DNA of 64,000 bases from Ilex aquifolium (taxonomy: Eukaryota > Streptophyta > Magnoliopsida > Aquifoliales > Aquifoliaceae): the NCBI GenBank assembly GCA_951799425.1, contig OX637398.1, forward strand, positions 15,782,270 through 15,846,269, in the 5' to 3' direction. A program made the translations under genes and the position numbers. Position 1 is the first letter of the stretch; every line of letters starts with the position of its first letter. Positions 45,830 through 57,463 of this stretch are shown one piece after another. The notes under the pieces were generated by a model. It saw only the letters and a program-made list of their open reading frames with translations, did no database searches and had not been told where the DNA came from.

Positions 45830-47940
45830 GCCATTCCCTTTCTTCCTTCCATAAGTAGCAGAAAGAGGATGAAAAAAGGCATGGACATTTTTGTCCGAGG
45901 AGATGGAGATGCTTTGGCGAGTGGCACATTGGAAAGGGAGATGAACCTGGGCGACGCTAGGGGAGGCGCGAGGCTAGGCGGCGTGATGGGCAACACCATG
46001 GAGGACCTAAGCAAACTAATGATGTCTTCGGTTTCTTAAAATTCTCTTTTTCATTCAAACTCCATAGGTGATTTCGTGGTTGATAGATCAATGGTGGAGG
46101 CTCTCTATGTCACTAGGATGATGGCGAGATCTGATACCCCTAGTGCTTCCCATCTGAGGTATGATGGCCCTACTATTTCTCGGAAGGTGGGTTTGATGGT
46201 GTCCTCGCTTCTTCTCAGCCTGTGACCCTTTTGATTCATAAGGTTAGTCCTAGGATACTTTAGAGATTGAGACTCTTGTGTAGACTTCCACTAAGATCGA
46301 AGCTATGCATAATTTTCTTGCTTCTAGAAGTGGTCTGGTGTCCATGATGCAGTAGGTGAATTTGGCCAAGTAGCGGCTTTGGAGGTTTGTGACATCCTCA
46401 GATATTAGAGAGGTCAGCTCTCGGGGTCCTAAGGGTATCATCGATACCGCGATATAGGACTTTGCTATGGTACCCTTCCTTTTTGTGCAACCTTGTCTTT
46501 TGTATGTTTTGGACATGCTAACATTCTTGCTTTTGGATATTCACAGATGGCTGCAGCTTTTTCGTTCCTTTTTTTTCAAGGATGTTTCAAACTCGATGAG
46601 GTTTCGAGAGCTTTAGCAAAAGAGAGACGAGCGTGCTAAGCTGTTGAGGAGTAATTGAGGATGGCTTATGAGAAAACAATAACTCTTGAGGTAGAGCTTT
46701 CGAGAGACCAAGGTTGTTTATGTAAGAGGCAGAGTAAGGCCGAAATTTTGGCAACTCGTGAGAGAGCCGCTAAGTTGGAGACTAAGGCTACTTACATGAT
46801 AGCAGAGGCAGAGTAAGGCCGAGTTTTTGCTGACTAGTGAGAGAGCTGCTAAGCTGGATATTGAGGCAGCTTGCATGAGAATGGAGGCAGAGTGAGACCG
46901 AGCTATTGGCGACTCGTGATAGAGCCAGTAAGCTAGAGACTGAGGCTACTTGCATGAGAGCAGAGGCAAAGTGTGATCGAACTTTTGGTGACTCATGAGC
47001 GAGATGCTAAGCTGGAGACTGAGCCTGCTTGCGACTGGAGACTGAGCCTGCTTACGTGAGGGCAGAAGCAGAGTGAGGCCGAGCTTTTGGCGACTTATGA
47101 GAGAACCGCTAAGTTGGAGACTGAGGCTGTTTGCGTGAGAGCAGAGGTAGAGTGAGGTCAAACTTTTGGCGACTCGTGAGAGAGCCGCTAAGCTGGAGAT
47201 TGAGACTGCTTGCATAAGAGCAGAGGCAAAGTGAGGTTGAGCTTTTGGCGACTCTTGGGAGAGCCGCTAAGATGGGGACTTAGGCTACTTGCGTGAGAGA
47301 AGATGCTGAGTGAGGCTGAGCTTTTGGCGACTAGTGAGAGAGGTAGAATAAGACCGAGCTTTTGACAACTCATGAGAAAACCGCTAAGTTGGGGAGTAAG
47401 GCTTCTTGCGTGAGAGTAGAGGCAGAGTGAGACCGAGATTTTGGCACCCCGTGAGAGAGCCGCTAAGCTGGGGAGTAAGGCTAATTACGTGAGAGCAGAG
47501 ACATAATGAGATCGAGCTTTTGGCGACTTAGGAGGCCTTATCCAGAGAGACGGAGAGGAGATGAGAGGAGAGGAGAGTGGACAACAAGGGTAGCCAGAGG
47601 TCACCGGGAGGATAGAGTCGACGGAGCATGGACTTTGGGCATAGGAGCGAGGTCGTCTGATGTGCCAAAATGGGTGACACTGGGCACCTAGGGCACTGCT
47701 GGATGAGCTAGGCACACGATGCGGACGGTGCACTCACGCGACGCCGTTGGCGGGGCGAGTGGCCTGGGTTACACCCTTGGTGAGGCTGGAGGTGACATCT
47801 TACTAAGTGAGCTTGGAGTTGAGGTGTTTCATCCAATGAGAAACTTCTTTGATAATCAAGCAACAACTTACATTACCTCTAATTTGGTTTTCCATGAGCG
47901 AACCTTTGAAGTCGCCTTAGAGAATTTTTCCTTCTCTTGA
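45830..47940 (+). pseudogene. G2 antisense region with amplified coiled-coil repeats
   Basis: It runs opposite to the G2 gag, as the G1 antisense ORF does relative to its pol. Upstream broken frames start near 45878 (MDIFVRGDGDALASG). The downstream part is a repeat array of the form ELLATRERAAKLETEA with VRAEAE. Almost every unit contains GAGTGAG, a stop in that frame, and units are about 79 bp long, so the reading frame shifts from unit to unit. It is not translatable in its present form. Confidence 0.55.
46690..47540. repeat. ~79-bp tandem repeat, about ten units
   Basis: Units carrying GAGAGAGCCGCTAAG recur, for example near 46762, 46841, 46918, 46997, 47099 and 47172, with the common text GCAGAGGCAGAGTGAG and GAGCTTTTGGCGACT. 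One unit has an internal duplication (GCGACTGGAGACTGAGCCTG, near 47030). Confidence 0.8.
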
Positions 47941-48299
47941 CGAGTGGAAGTGAAACTCATATTACTCAAAATTTCATATATTAGATCAGGACTTACCTTT
48001 TTCTCAATCTAAATCGAGCACAGGCGCAAGAGGCTACGCTAGACTGGGCAGCAAGCTGGGCGCAAGCGAGGCAGGCTAGGCGACGACCGCGCAGGTGCAG
48101 GAGGTGGTGCCAGGCAAGTGAGGCAGGTTGGGCGATGCCCGCGTAGGCATAGAGGGGCCAAGAGTAGGCTGGGCACTGGGCACTGGCTGGAGTATTAGAA
48201 AATGATGAAGAAATGACAAAATTTTGAACGGCCATAACTTTGCGCTCAATATCTGTTTGAGGCGAATTTTCTTTGAATCTGGGTATTTTTTCGAGATCT

Positions 48300-49530
48300 A
48301 CCAGTGTCAAATTGGGCGCCGAATTTCTCTAAAAATGCCTTATTTTTCATTGAATTTGAACTTTAACCACAAATTAGTGAAAAAATAGATTTTGCACGTC
48401 TACTTTTTGTATTCTCCATTATGTGAGGACTCAGCTCGCATTACTTTGACAATATCCTCAACGTTCATATATTTCTAGACTTTTGATAGTAATTCTACCA
48501 TATTCTTTGATGGGTGCTTCAAGACTAAAAACATAAGACTGGATGAGTGCTGGCTTTCTGTGAAGGCCGACATGACGACTTTGTCATATGGTTCTTCAAT
48601 CTAGAGGATATCCTCATTAAAACGAGTGAGGTAACTCCTTAGGCTTTCATCTCAGTCCTACTTGTTGTTGAGCAGGTGGGTGGTAGGCTTTTGGTGTCGG
48701 TGTCCCCCAATGACGTGTGAGATGAAGGACTTGCTCAGTTCAGCGAAAGATTTAATTGAAGCTAGGGTAAGTTGGCGAACCACTGGCGAGCAGATCCCTT
48801 GAAGGTGGTAGGAAAAGCCCTGCACATGATCTCGTATGGTATGTTGTACAACTACATCATGGATTTGTAGGTGTCGAGGTGATCCAGTGGATCTTTGGAG
48901 CCATCAAAAGCTTCCACGGTTGGCATCTTGAACTTTGGGGGAAGAGGGTAGTTGGCCACATCAGGCACGAAGGGCGTGTCGGTACGACTCACAAGGTAGT
49001 TGATCGTTTCAAGCCCTCGCGTCTTCATGACGTTGTAAATGTCATGAGTTAGTTTTGTACCTCATTGATTTTCTCATCCCAGTTGATGGGGATATCATGA
49101 TTGTGGTTGTTCATGTAGCTTTCGTTGTCCCCATTCTGATTTTTCCCCTCATCTTCTTGGGAAGGAGGGTCGCCAGCATTGAAGGAGTAGGGAGCAGGCC
49201 TGTGAAGCGGGGTAGTAAGAAGCCCTTGGCACTAGGGGGTGCCTTGGCGCCCTAGGTGAGGCACTTGGGGCGCCCTTCCTCCTTCTTGATGTTGGGAGGC
49301 AGCTCCTTAAAGATTCTTAGTAAGCATCAGGGTCAAGATTTGCTGGTTCTGGTTAACCGGGTGTTGCTTGGTCTCCAACAATTATTGGGATTCAGGGACA
49401 GGGTTCGCCGGTGGTGGTGAGACCTCGTCGTGATGTGGTGGGTCATCTTCTACTTGGTGGTTCATGGATCTGGTTGTGATTGCGATTGGAGGTAGGAAGA
49501 CTGTAAGGTGAGAATCATATTTTTCCCACA
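48300..49530 (-). pseudogene. G2 gag remnant
   Basis: The start near 49480 reads ITTRSMNHQVEDDPPHHDEV, matching the gag starts of G1 and G3. Further on, about 49010 to 48600 on the minus strand carries the gag core homologous to LDTYKSLMQL and LTRFNED. It has many stops and breaks. Confidence 0.7.
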
Positions 49531-49543
49531 GACGACGCCAAAC

Positions 49544-50041
49544 TGATGATGTACAAATCTGATTATGCATAATCAAATCAGTCGAGTGTGTGGTGCAGAG
49601 CAATTAATAACATGAGACAAAGATTGGGTGTCTGGATCTAAGTGACCTAACCACTGAAGGTAGCAACGGTAGTCGAAGAACTCTATTAATGAAAGAGTAT
49701 AAGGTAGTAGGGGAAGAGAGAGAGTACACGCAAGGTGTAGTATGTAAGATCTACCCCCATGTGCAGGGGAGTTTACAATTTATAGGCACATAGGCCTAAC
49801 TGAGGCAGTGACGTAAATGTCAAGCTACAAATTTATCGGGAATAATAGCTACAATTGGGGATGAGTACTATCTTGGAATAATGGCTATCATGACGATTGT
49901 TCTCCAACGTGCGTTGACTCTTCCTAGAGTCTTGAGTTTTAGAATGGACTGATGTTATGAGTTAATTCTAGCCTGCCTTTTGATGATTTAGGCTAAACCC
50001 ATAAATTGGACACAAGTCTGATCTAAATCTGAGCTCGTCCA
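49544..50041 (-). repeat. 5' LTR of gypsy element G2
   Basis: On the minus strand it starts TGGACGAGCTCAGATTTAG and ends TGTACATCATCA, next to the primer-binding site at about 49525-49542. Confidence 0.85.
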
Positions 50042-50046
50042 TTACC

Positions 50047-51464
50047 ACATGTCAATTTTTACTCTCCCACTTTCTGTCCATAACAATAGCATTGACGCAC
50101 GCACACGCAAACAAATCCCATACCCACAATCAAAGATCAACCCAATAATCACACACGAACATTTGTTGGCGACTGTCTGAAATCCCTAACTGCCAGCCAC
50201 TCTGACTGCAAATTCCGGCGAGAAGAATGTGCTTTTGTTTCTTCTAATATCAATTGCTTCGTTGATCATGAAGATATATACCTATACACGTCATTGCGTG
50301 TATAACTAGTGCGTTTAGGTGTGCGACTCTGTGTGGGTGGGTGGCTGTTTGATTGTGTGCAGAAGTGTGTATATTTGTGTGTCATGTTGATGTCATGTGA
50401 AAAGGTGGTTGAAAGACCTTGGTTGTTTCATGTTTCAAAGGTGATTGTTGTAGATTGTGGATTTGCTTATTCGAAATCTTGAAACCCTAGTTTGAGAGAT
50501 TTGCAGAGAAAATATGATTTGTATGGATTTTCGGTTGCAACGATACGATTTGTTTCGATGAAAAACGAATCTGAATTCTTGCGAATTTGTTTGGTGAATC
50601 TCGTAAATAGCGTACGATTTCAGTGAGCGAGAATTCTTAATTGTGCATCTGTTTGTATAGCACCAAACAAAATAAATACAAATATGTCTTTCTATTTATG
50701 TTGTCCTTTTGTCCCAAAAAAAGTTTTTTCTTCTACTTGTTCACCCATAAGTTGTTTTGTGGTCCTTTCACCAAAAAAAAGAAGAGTAAAATGCTTATAA
50801 AATGAATAATATAAGAATTTTTTGGTGACCAGTCCATCGTAATGAACTTTTGGGTGAATAAATTCATGTAGTGTTTCTTTCGGTTCTAAAAGACAACTTC
50901 AATTTGAAAGATAATTTTACCCTTAAAAACAGACGTTTTCAACAAAAACTTATTCCTAACTCCACTGTTGTCGTTCATTAGTATTTATAAATATCTCCTA
51001 ATTAGCAGCACGGGGTTGTTTTCTTATCAATGTTATTCACCAAAAAACTTGAGAACTACAAAAAATCGTTCCATAAAATTTGGTCTTTTTGCATGAAAAC
51101 GGTTGCAATGTGATTAGCCAAAAAAAATCTGGTCTTTTTGGTCTACAAAGATTTAGTTTTGGTATGTGTCTAATTTGTTTCGATGTTCGTTTTGCAATAT
51201 TATCTTATTTTTTCAAGAGTATTGATTTATTTATTTTATTATATGGTTAATCTAAAGTTTCAAACGTCTTGATTTTATATTCTTAGGTACATATCTTTAT
51301 GATAATTTTCTCTTTCCAAGAGGTGATCAATTTTAGTTTATAGCCCCTATATGTAGCTTGAAGTAGGAAAAGTAGTTAGTTGATTGAAGTGGCACAAGCA
51401 CAAAGATGTCTTAGTTGAAAAATGTGGGGGTTTCTACTTCTATTTTTCTAATCAGAGAGAAGTA
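50047..51464. other. Intergenic DNA between gypsy elements
   Basis: No coding frame or transposon terminus was recognised. The left edge could contain the missing end of G1, because G2 inserted in the sequence just before it, but no LTR match was seen. Confidence 0.4.
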
Positions 51465-52150
51465 TGATGAGCCCAAAATTAACTGGGTTGGGCCCAACAA
51501 GCCAAGAAGAGCCAAGTCAATAAAAAGCGACCCAGGCCCAAAGAGGAACCAAGACACCAGCGCCCGAGGAGGCCACCCCAAGGGGACCCTTGCTTTCCTT
51601 CGTCCTCCTAGCTCCCTTCCTCAACATCGCCTCAATGGTATCTCTCCTCACCTTGCCACTTTAACCCAGCTCAGGATACAGAAAGCCTGAAGGAATAGGA
51701 ACACATGAGAGAAAATATCGGGATACGCATCATGGAGATCTAGTCCTACCATAACTGTACTTACCAAAAAGTAGTGACCGTCTCTCCTCACTGCCTCACC
51801 AAACCTATATAATGTAAACCCTCTCCACATAGAGGGCACGACCTTAACATCTCTACACCTTGAGATCTCTACACACAATACACCCTTCTACACACATTGC
51901 TCCTCTCTCCCAAAGTACTATAACTCCCCTAGAGAATACTCTCCCGGTGACTTTTATTCATTAATAAAGATCTTCGGCCACTGTTGCCGTTCCCGAGAGT
52001 GGAGTAGGTCACCCAGACCGAACCACTATAAATCTGCGTGTTTGCTCTTATTTACTATTTTGCCATTAATCTCCTATTTACTACTTATTAATTGCACAAT
52101 TACGTATACTTGACTATTGATCTTGCGCAATACCGATTTGTGCATCATCA
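51465..52150 (+). repeat. 5' LTR of gypsy element G3
   Basis: It starts TGATGAGCCCAAAATTAAC and ends GTGCATCATCA. TATATAATGTAAACCC near 51806 may be its promoter TATA region. Its 3' part resembles the G1 LTR (leader ending near TCTTCGGCCACTGTTGCCGT). Confidence 0.75.
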
Positions 52151-52201
52151 GTTTGGCGTCGTCTGTGGGAAACGATTAAATTTTCTACTATCTTCTAATC
52201 C

Positions 52202-53671
52202 ATGACGATCACTACCAGGTCAATGAGCCAACAACCGGGAGACAACAACCCGGCCCCCCGAGAAGAGGTACCGCCTCCTCTCGCACCCTCGGACCCATTT
52301 GCTGCTACGACTCCTGTCGCCGGGCAACAATTCTTACAGACCATGCAACTGCTGGTAAAACAGAACCAGCAGATCATTCAGCTAATGCTCACCCAAGGAG
52401 GCGTCGCCCCTCACCTTGTAGGAGGAGCACCACTCCTTCAAACAGGAGAGGAGCAGCAACCTCCCCCTTCTGGGCGTCAAGCAGCCCCTCACCATGGGGG
52501 CCCTTGCCATAATGCCCCAAGGCCACACCAGGGCGCCCCTCGCCCAACAGTCCCTCCTCAGCGCGCAAGGAGCTCACGTATTCCCCCTCCACACGTACCT
52601 GCGCAGGAGGACGAAGGAGAGAGCGAATATGGCGATCATGGAAGCCAGTACCATCACCCAACCGAAGATGTCCCCAACCAATGAGATGAGAAGATCAGAG
52701 AGGTGTAAAACCAACTTGGTGATGCCCTCAACGCCATCAAGGCGCAGGCACCCGAGATAGTGGACTACCTGGTAAGACGTACCGATACACCTTTTGTTGC
52801 AGACATAGTAAATTATCCCCTACCCTCGAAGTTCAAGATGCCTACCATCGAGATCTTCGACGGTGCCAAAGACCCCCTTGACCATCTTGACACATACAAA
52901 TCTCTCATGCAACTCCACAACGTGCCTGGGGAGATTATGTGTTGAGTTTTTTCTACCACCTTGAAGGGGTTTGTTCGTCAATTGTTCGCAAAGATCAAAC
53001 CTTCCTCCATCCACTCTTTCGCAGAACTGAGTAGATCATTCGTCTCCTACTTCATTGGGGGACGCCGACATCAAAAGCCCGTGACTCACCTGCTCACCAT
53101 CAAGCAGGACAAGGATGAAACCCTCAGAGACTACCTCGCTCGTTTCAACGAAGAGGTCCTCCATATTGAGGAGCCAGATGATAAGGTAGCCCTGACCGCC
53201 TTTATCACTAGTCTGCGCTCCTCCAGCTTTATGTTCTTTGTCGTGAAGAAGCCGCCCTCCAGCATGCCCGAGCTACTGTCTAGGGCACAGAAATAAATGA
53301 ACGTCGAGGACGTCACCAAAGCCGGTAGAGGTGAGTCCTCTCGAGGAGGAGAACAGAGAAAGGACACTCGTGAAGATAGGCGGGAGGCGGAGAACAAAAG
53401 GAATAGGATAGAGAGAATCTTTGTTAAGGACCGTCTTGGTCCCCCGTCTCTGAAAGAGCGGCAAACTCTCACGCCACTCAACGCCTCGGTGGAGCACATC
53501 CTATTCCAGATACAGGATGACCACACGCTCCGCTGGCCCGAAAAAATGAAGTCCGCCCCAAATCGCAGAAATCCCAGTAGGTACTGTCGCTTTCACAGCG
53601 ACCATGGCCACGACACTGACGACTGCTTTGATCTTAAAAGACAGATTGATGAGCTCATACATCATGGCTAG
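52202..53671 (+). pseudogene. G3 gag, nearly continuous
   Basis: It opens MTITTRSMSQQPGDNN and runs 160 codons of Gln/Pro-rich N-terminus to a stop at 52682. It resumes with IVDYLVRRTDTPFVADIVN and DHLDTYKSLMQLHNVPGEIM (stop at 52943-52945), the gag core FAKIKPSSIHSFAELSRSF with RFNEEVLHIEEPDDK, a stop at 53294-53296, then a charged linker and the C-terminal YCRFHSDHGHDTDDCFDLK before a final stop. It is the best-preserved gag of the three elements, with only a few nonsense codons. Confidence 0.8.
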
Positions 53672-54215
53672 TTGAGGCAGTACATTGCTGGTAGAGGACA
53701 AGCCCTGCCACCTGGTCGAGACCAGGACGATAGAGAACGCCAACAACCACTCGGAGAAATCTAGACAATCTCCTGAAGGCTAAGAGGAGGAGGTGACTCC
53801 GACTCCGTCGGAAAGTCCTATGGGACATCGACTTCTGAAGATTTTATCTATCATTTATTGTTTCAATAAATTTATTTTGTTATTTATTATTTTATGAAAT
53901 AAAACTCTGCAAAGATTATTGTGTCTGAATTGTCTTGTTTTCCTAAAATTTACAAATAGCTTATAAAAATCAAAACATGGCCTAACAATAGGGTAGACAA
54001 ATAGACAAAAGTCGTCCATCGCTAGGCACTCAGCAGCAGGCGCCCAGACGAGGGGTCTCACCCTCTTCACCTTGGGCGCATCCCATGATGCCTCCTAGAC
54101 GAGGGATCTCACCCTCTCCACCTTGGTCGCCTCCCATGATGCCGCCTAGACGATGGGTCTCGTCCCCTCTTACCAGGCGCCTAACACTTCAGGCCTCATC
54201 TCCATCTCAATGGAA

Positions 54216-54935
54216 TGACAACAACCATCTCCCGAGACTATAAGTAGCTCGGCCTATCACTCTGCTCTCGCGCAAGTAGTCACCTAGTAAGCCTCTTCCA
54301 CGACAGCCATCTCCTGAGACTATACGTAGCTCGGCCTATAATATGACTCTGCTCTCGCAAAAGTAGTCACCTAGTAAGCCTCTACCACAACAGCTATCTC
54401 CTGAGACTATAGGTAGCTCGGCCTATGACTCTGCTCTCGCGTAAGTAGTCACCTAGTAAGCCTCTGCCACGGCAGCCATCTTCCGAGACTATACGTTGCT
54501 CAGTCTATGACTCTGCTCTCGTGCAAGTAGTCACCTAGTAAACCTCTGCCACGGCAGCCATCTCCCGAGACTATACGTAGCTCGGTCTATGACTCTGCTC
54601 TCTCGCAAGTAGTCACCTAGTAAGCCTCTGCCACGGCAACCATCTCCCGAGACTATTCGTTGCTCGGCCTATGACTCTGCTCTCGCGCAAGTAGTCACCT
54701 AGTAAGCCTCTGTCACGGTAGCCATCTCCCGAGACTATACGTAGCTCGACCTATGACTCTGCTCTCGCGTAAGTAGTCACCTAGTAAACCTCTGCCACGA
54801 CAGCCATTTTCCGAGACTATACGTAGCTCGGCCTATGACTCTACTCTCGCGCAAGTAGTCACCTAGTAAACCTCTGTCATGGCAACCGTCTCCCGAGACT
54901 ATATGTAGCTCGGCCTATGACTCTGATCTAGCCTA
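54216..54935. repeat. 82-bp tandem repeat, nine units
   Basis: CGAGACTATACGTAGCTCGG or a close variant starts at 54233, 54315, 54402, 54484, 54566, 54648, 54730, 54812 and 54894. Spacing is exactly 82 bp except once 87. On the minus strand a unit reads like the AVAEA / ARAES / AELR coiled-coil text of the Tat antisense ORF, but 82 is not a multiple of three and each unit carries stops. Confidence 0.9.
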
Positions 54936-55380
54936 TATGATTTATAGAGATAACTCTTAACAGTTGATCTTTCTTTTTTGGCCATAACTTATGATCATGC
55001 CCATGTCCCTTGAGATGCGTGAATGTGTATTGAACTGTTTCCAATTGGCGGCTCATGATGTCTTGTTTTCTCGTTTCTCGGGATTCCAAGAGTCATATTC
55101 CTCTAGCTATCCTATCAATTATGGACTCTCGCAAACTCCCTTGTGACCATCGGATCCCTTCCACGTGCCACCCTCTGATCTTACTATTTTTTGAGTGTAA
55201 ACAATATCATATCATCGATATATTAGATGAATGTGTCCTTAATGTCCCAAAAAGAGGGAAGCCATATATTAATACCCTAATGTATATGATCAATAAAATA
55301 ATAATTAAATATATTCAAAATTTTAGGAATGCAAAATAAAGTAAGTTGAGAAGTTTTAGGATATCCAATTGTATTCAAAC
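54936..55380. other. Upstream region of the second MATE copy
   Basis: Unique-looking DNA between the G3 repeat array and the MATE promoter. CCACGTGCC near 55161 contains a G-box core. No coding region was recognised. Confidence 0.4.
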
Positions 55381-55387
55381 TATAAAT
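55381..55387 (+). promoter_or_regulatory. TATA box of the second MATE copy
   Basis: TATAAAT lies 134 bp upstream of the ATG, followed by a CT-repeat leader (about 55448-55474) and CCATTGGAG, which also occurs in the leader of the intact copy. The promoter region may therefore still be functional although the gene is broken. Confidence 0.55.
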
Positions 55388-55447
55388 GCATACAACTGCA
55401 ACTGGATGCTTTAACTTGCATAATTATAGTGGACTTCAAGTCTGGCC

Positions 55448-55478
<31 letters not shown>

Positions 55479-55944
55479 GGAGTGCCAAGAGAGAAGCAAA
55501 GCAGAATTTAGGAAATGGCAAGTAATAACATTGTTGAGGAACCAACAGCGTCCTTGTTAGACTATTCATCTTCACCACCAAATTATGAAGAAGATGACCA
55601 AGATCAAAGTATTTCAGTGAAGGTGTGGATTGAGTCGAAAAAGCTCTGGCATATCGTTGGCCCAGCACTCGCTGGTCGCATCGGCGCCTACTCCATGTTG
55701 GTCATAACCCAAGCCTTTTCTGGCCACCTTGGTGACCTTGAGCTTGCTGCTATGCCTATTGCCATTACTGTCGTATTTGGTTTCTACTTTGGCCTCTTGG
55801 TACTTCCTCTTTTACTTTAAAATCGCATTCTAAAACATTGAAATATATTATTTGGAAGTTTAAGCTTGTCGAATACTTAATTGCTAAGTCATATAGCTAG
55901 AGCAGTTCGTTTTTTCTTTTTTTTTTTCTTTTGCTTTTCAATAA

Positions 55945-56115
55945 TCTAACAAAAAGCTTTTGGGGCTAACAATATCATAATCATATTCTCGAATATGATC
56001 AAACAATACGATAACAAAAATCTTTTGGGGCTAAAAAGATCATAATCATGTTGTCGAATATGATCTAACAATAAGATAACAAAAAGCTTTTGGGGCTAAC
56101 AAAAAGCTTTATCAT
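55945..56115. repeat. ~64-bp tandem repeat in intron 1 of the second MATE copy
   Basis: AACAAAAAGCTTTTGGGGCT and variants occur near 55950, 56014 and 56077. Between them lie ATCATAATCATATTCTCGAA and near copies. The third unit is partial and followed by an inverted TATCATATGATTATGATA. Confidence 0.75.
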
Positions 56116-56546
56116 ATGATTATGATAATACTGTAGTTGATTTCACTTTAAGCATTAAAATTTAAATATTTCTTATTATGTTCATGTCAAATCATTTAAT
56201 CCCAATTTTTTGATCAATTTAGCATTAGTCTTTCATTTTTTGAGTTTCCAAGTTCTACTAGTTCTTTTTTTGCTTATGTAATCACGTATTAATACCTAAA
56301 ACAATGTGTTCTCTTTGTCTTGTTTTGGCCTCTTACAATCAGTTGGGAATGGCAAGTGCTTTAGAAACACTATGTGGGCAAGCTTTTGGGGCCAAGAGAT
56401 GTTGGGTGTATATCTGCAGCGTTCTTGGATTGTTCTATTCTTGTGTTGTGTATTGCTTTTGCCAGTATATATATTTGCTACTCCGATTGGTATGGTTGCT
56501 CTCTCTCTCTTGATCTTGCGAGACACGTGGGATTGGTATAACTGTA

Positions 56547-56870
56547 GGAAAATTATACTTTGATCCTATTAACTATGAAATCAATTTCACTTTGTTCCGT
56601 AAGCTATTAAATTTTTTGAAATGACCCTCAACTATTCGAATTGATTGTCCATTGCCTCAAATGCAGACGTTTATTATCTTTTGGATAAAAAAAGTGAAAC
56701 AATACATACAATTTGTAGGAAAAATAAAATAATTTTTCCTTAAATTTTCTACAAACATTAATTATTGGGACAAAGTGAAACTAATAACATAGTTGACGAG
56801 TACATAAATATAATAATTGAGGAGAAAATGTATGAAACGCATCATAGTTGAAAGGTCAAAGTGTTTTTTT
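56547..56870. repeat. Possible fold-back MITE in the broken exon 2-3 interval
   Basis: TACTTTGATCCTATTAACTA near the left and the inverse of CATAGTTGAAAGGTCAAAGT near the right are loosely complementary, as in MITEs with CTTTG(A)YCC termini. Ends and TSD are uncertain. Confidence 0.3.
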
Positions 56871-57418
56871 TTTTTTTTTCTAGAATCCAAATAACTTACA
56901 TATATGAAATATTGACTAAAATTACCGTCAAAAAAGATGTGAAAGTTAGGTTTTTTATGTTGAAATATAAGTATTTTGTTGAAAATCTTGTTTGATATCC
57001 ATTTTTAGATATGATGTTTATTTTATTTCTTGTTGAAACAGTTTGGAGAATTGGTATTACAGAATTTTGACAGTGATGACTGGAAATCTGAAGGATGCAA
57101 AAAATGCGGTGGATGCTTTGGCCATATGGTTAGGAATCGACACATTATATCTATCTATATAATAAAGTAGCTAGCTTTCTTTATCTTTAGCTTTTCGCGG
57201 TTCAGATTAATTGACAATTATTAATCCGATGATCTAATTAATCTACATTTCTATCGGACTTTACTACATTCATTTTATCTCTCCTCATCCCCATTCAAAC
57301 CATTAGAGAGATTGACATGGACGATTATATATATCTAATATCTATTAAAACTCTAATAATAAGGATTATCTCTAATAAAATATAGGTTCATTAGTATATG
57401 TCGTCCTATATATCTATC

Positions 57419-57420
57419 TA

Positions 57421-57460
<40 letters not shown>
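57419..57460. repeat. (TA)n microsatellite
   Basis: A run of about 20 TA units between the first and second Helitron 5' ends, directly upstream of the second. Confidence 0.9.

Positions 57461-57463
<3 letters not shown>

Larger units (their letters stand above)
45071..50041 (-). mobile_element. Ty3/gypsy Tat-type element G2 (deleted for pol)
   Basis: Two direct LTRs (45071-45597 and 49544-50041) bound an internal region read on the minus strand. The primer-binding site TTTGGCGTCGTCTGTGGGA abuts the 49544 end, which fixes the orientation. gag lies at about 48300-49530 and an antisense region (on plus here) at about 45830-47940; pol is missing between them. ATTAC occurs at 45066-45070 and at 50041-50045, matching a TSD if the last LTR base is shared. 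Confidence 0.85.
51465..54935 (+). mobile_element. Ty3/gypsy Tat-type element G3 (LTR, gag, repeats)
   Basis: It consists of a 5' LTR (51465-52150), primer-binding site (52152-52170), gag (52202-53671) and then DNA homologous to the G1 region after integrase (ATTTTATGAAATAAAACTCTGCAA near 53890 against 43100). The whole of protease to integrase is missing. It ends in an 82-bp repeat array. No 3' LTR was found. Confidence 0.8.

Noticed and set aside
54216..54935. Regularly spaced repeats that might suggest a CRISPR array
   Set aside because: The whole 82-bp unit is repeated, with no unique spacers, and the context is a plant gypsy element.
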